Of a stretch of 64,000 bases of DNA, positions 62,863 to 64,000 are shown piece by piece. The notes beneath the pieces were generated by a model. The model saw only the letters and a list, made by a program, of their open reading frames with translations. It searched no databases and was not told the DNA's origin. The translations under genes were made by a program, and so were the position numbers. Source of the DNA: Flavisolibacter longurius (lineage in GTDB: Bacteria > Bacteroidota > Bacteroidia > Chitinophagales > Chitinophagaceae); NCBI GenBank assembly GCA_014163555.1, contig JACJGO010000024.1:49325-113324 (forward strand), read 5' to 3'. Each line of letters opens with the position of its first letter. Within the stretch, counting starts at the first letter, position 1.

Positions 62863-63714
62863 TTAGAGTGTAGTGACATTCATCACAGATGTAATCTTAT
62901 TGGTGGTCGTCATTTCATTGCCCCCAAGATTCATCGTTGTTTCCGTATTATTCGTTGTTGTTTTCTGTTTGATCAAACCGGTGGCCTTATCAATCAAAAC
63001 AGTACCGGCTACTTTTGAAGCGGCATCGACATTAACTTTCATCCCCATGGTTTCCTGCGACATTTTTGTGGTGCCTTCTGTTTCAAAGTCAACTACAACT
63101 TCTTTGTCCGTAATGCCCTTTACTTTATATACTGATTGGTACATATTTCCATCGGCATTTACACTGTCCTTCCAGGAATCGCCAATTCCAATTTCCTTTG
63201 CAGGTAGAACCTGAAATACAGAAGGATTACCCACTTTTGGTATGCCCGCTGCTGCATCCAATCCCGGTAGCATCATCGACATCATGCTACCACCAGCGCC
63301 TTCTTCTTTTTTCTTTGGGCCTTCTTTTACAGCAACAATTTTACCGTTGGCATCTATGGTAAATTCAGGCTTCTGCTCCATTATTTCTTTAATGGGTTGG
63401 CCTAGTGCACCTTCTAAATCCTGGGGATTATCAGAGTCGAGTTTAATCTCCTGCGATCCTACGGAAAAGTTCATTTTTATGTTTTTGGGCGTCCGCACCA
63501 GCGTATAACTGTTAGGTGCTGCATCTTGCACGGTGTAGGTGTCGGCAAAGGTGACTGTTCCTGAAGACGGGCCCATCATCGACTGCCCGGTGATGTTTAA
63601 GTTTGTTACCACTTCCAGTTTTTGTCCCTTGGTGAGGGTGATTTTGCCGGATGTTTTTTGTGCCGCCGCGCCAAGTGAGAGAGCACTAAACAGAACGAGA
63701 ACTATTTTTTGCAT
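62863..63714 (-). CDS. secreted DUF6263-like protein
   Basis: 283 residues from the ATG at 63714, with a signal peptide (QKIVLVLFSALSLGAAAQ). The mature protein is Thr- and Met-rich with beta strands (GKITLTKGQKLEVVTNLNITG, NIKMNFSVGSQEIKLDSDNP, GIGDSWKDSVNADGNMYQSV) and a Lys/Glu-Gly-Met segment in the middle (KKKEEGAGGSMMSMMLPG). The closing part has repeated Thr-Asn-Asn elements (LIKQKTTTNNTETTMNLGG). The pattern of a beta-rich periplasmic protein with KGQKLxVxT fits DUF6263, function unknown. Family call is tentative. Confidence 0.65.
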   Translation of the reverse strand: MQKIVLVLFSALSLGAAAQKTSGKITLTKGQKLEVVTNLNITGQSMMGPSSGTVTFADTYTVQDAAPNSYTLVRTPKNIKMNFSVGSQEIKLDSDNPQDLEGALGQPIKEIMEQKPEFTIDANGKIVAVKEGPKKKEEGAGGSMMSMMLPGLDAAAGIPKVGNPSVFQVLPAKEIGIGDSWKDSVNADGNMYQSVYKVKGITDKEVVVDFETEGTTKMSQETMGMKVNVDAASKVAGTVLIDKATGLIKQKTTTNNTETTMNLGGNEMTTTNKITSVMNVTTL

Positions 63715-63891
63715 GCTACGTGTGTTGATGTTCATAGATTTCGAAAATACGGACGGAAGGGCAACTGCACATCATCGAAATATATAAGAGAATAGTAAAA
63801 TTCATTCCCTCATCTTATTAAGATGAGTTTCCAGATCCTGTATTTATTTTTAATTTGATTGGTAAAAACAGAATAATACTGTTTTCACTTA

Positions 63892-63999
63892 TTAGGTACG
63901 GGTATAAGGGTATTGGCATAGTTGAATAAGGAGTTTTTTGTTGTGGTAGTATTTATTAAGCACCCGGCACAAGTGGTTCTCGACGGATTTGATGGTATG
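63892..63999 (-). CDS. C-terminal end of an HTH regulator (LuxR or ECF sigma type), partial
   Basis: The last 35 codons of a minus-strand gene whose 5' part lies beyond the window. It reads HTIKSVENHLCRVLNK, like the recognition helix of a LuxR-type regulator or region 4 of an ECF sigma factor, then YYHNKKLLIQ and a short tail ending in TRT before TAA at 63892. The fragment is too short to decide between the two families. Confidence 0.45.
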   Translation of the reverse strand, partial: HTIKSVENHLCRVLNKYYHNKKLLIQLCQYPYTRT

Positions 64000-64000
64000 G

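Overview
The window comes from a chromosome of the phylum Bacteroidota, most likely family Chitinophagaceae or a close relative. Signs: many secreted proteins whose signal peptides end in Ala-Gln, a TonB-dependent receptor with a carboxypeptidase-like N-terminal domain, outer-membrane beta-barrels, LytTR two-component genes, a nusB-DUF1573-yajC run, an efp-accB-accC run, and gene starts preceded by the Bacteroidota-type -7 element TAnnTTTG instead of Shine-Dalgarno sequences. Base composition and gene style look even throughout. I see no prophage, insertion sequence, CRISPR array, rRNA or tRNA.

Layout. 1-7150: 5' part of a TamB-like gene, an isoaspartyl peptidase, a small beta-barrel, and a three-gene operon of two LytS-type histidine kinases (the first apparently degenerate) with a LytTR regulator. 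7567-15218: small membrane protein, hemerythrin-like protein, lipoprotein cytochrome c, DinB protein, gamma-glutamyltransferase, TonB-dependent receptor, small secreted protein. 15812-23083: same-strand run of M14 carboxypeptidase, PIG-L deacetylase, two very small membrane proteins and a sodium:solute symporter. 23171-31016: DUF2911 protein, lipoprotein with a structured leader, PorG-like protein, ElaA acetyltransferase, M28 peptidase, CapA-like protein with a glycosyltransferase-like partner, RarA. 31096-38630: YajC, DUF1573, NusB, PspC, aconitase, membrane proteins, UbiX. 38737-46994: S9 peptidase, BamA-like barrel, EF-P, AccB, AccC, lytic transglycosylase. 47046-50517: four lipid-type enzymes (fatty acid hydroxylase superfamily, SDR, PhyH dioxygenase, sphingomyelin-synthase-like PAP2). 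50801-52833: groES-groEL. 53065-64000: two short transcription units with their own terminators, beta-barrel, SecA, lipoprotein, AtpG, ScpB, LysA, secreted protein, and the C-terminal end of an HTH regulator running off the window.

Most genes are ordinary housekeeping or envelope functions. The most unusual DNA lies between genes: at least ten tracts built from degenerate 7-9 nt 'words', often as two facing arms that can form a hairpin, placed just upstream of start codons. Several word families occur twice in the window, for example before accC and before scpB. Other points of interest are a tandem kinase/pseudokinase pair, an EF-P with arginine at the tip of a glycine-poor modification loop, a long inverted repeat over the groES promoter, unannotated proteins of 54, 40 and 32 residues, a structured RNA leader near 24.7 kb, and a possible sphingolipid-type enzyme cluster near 48 kb.
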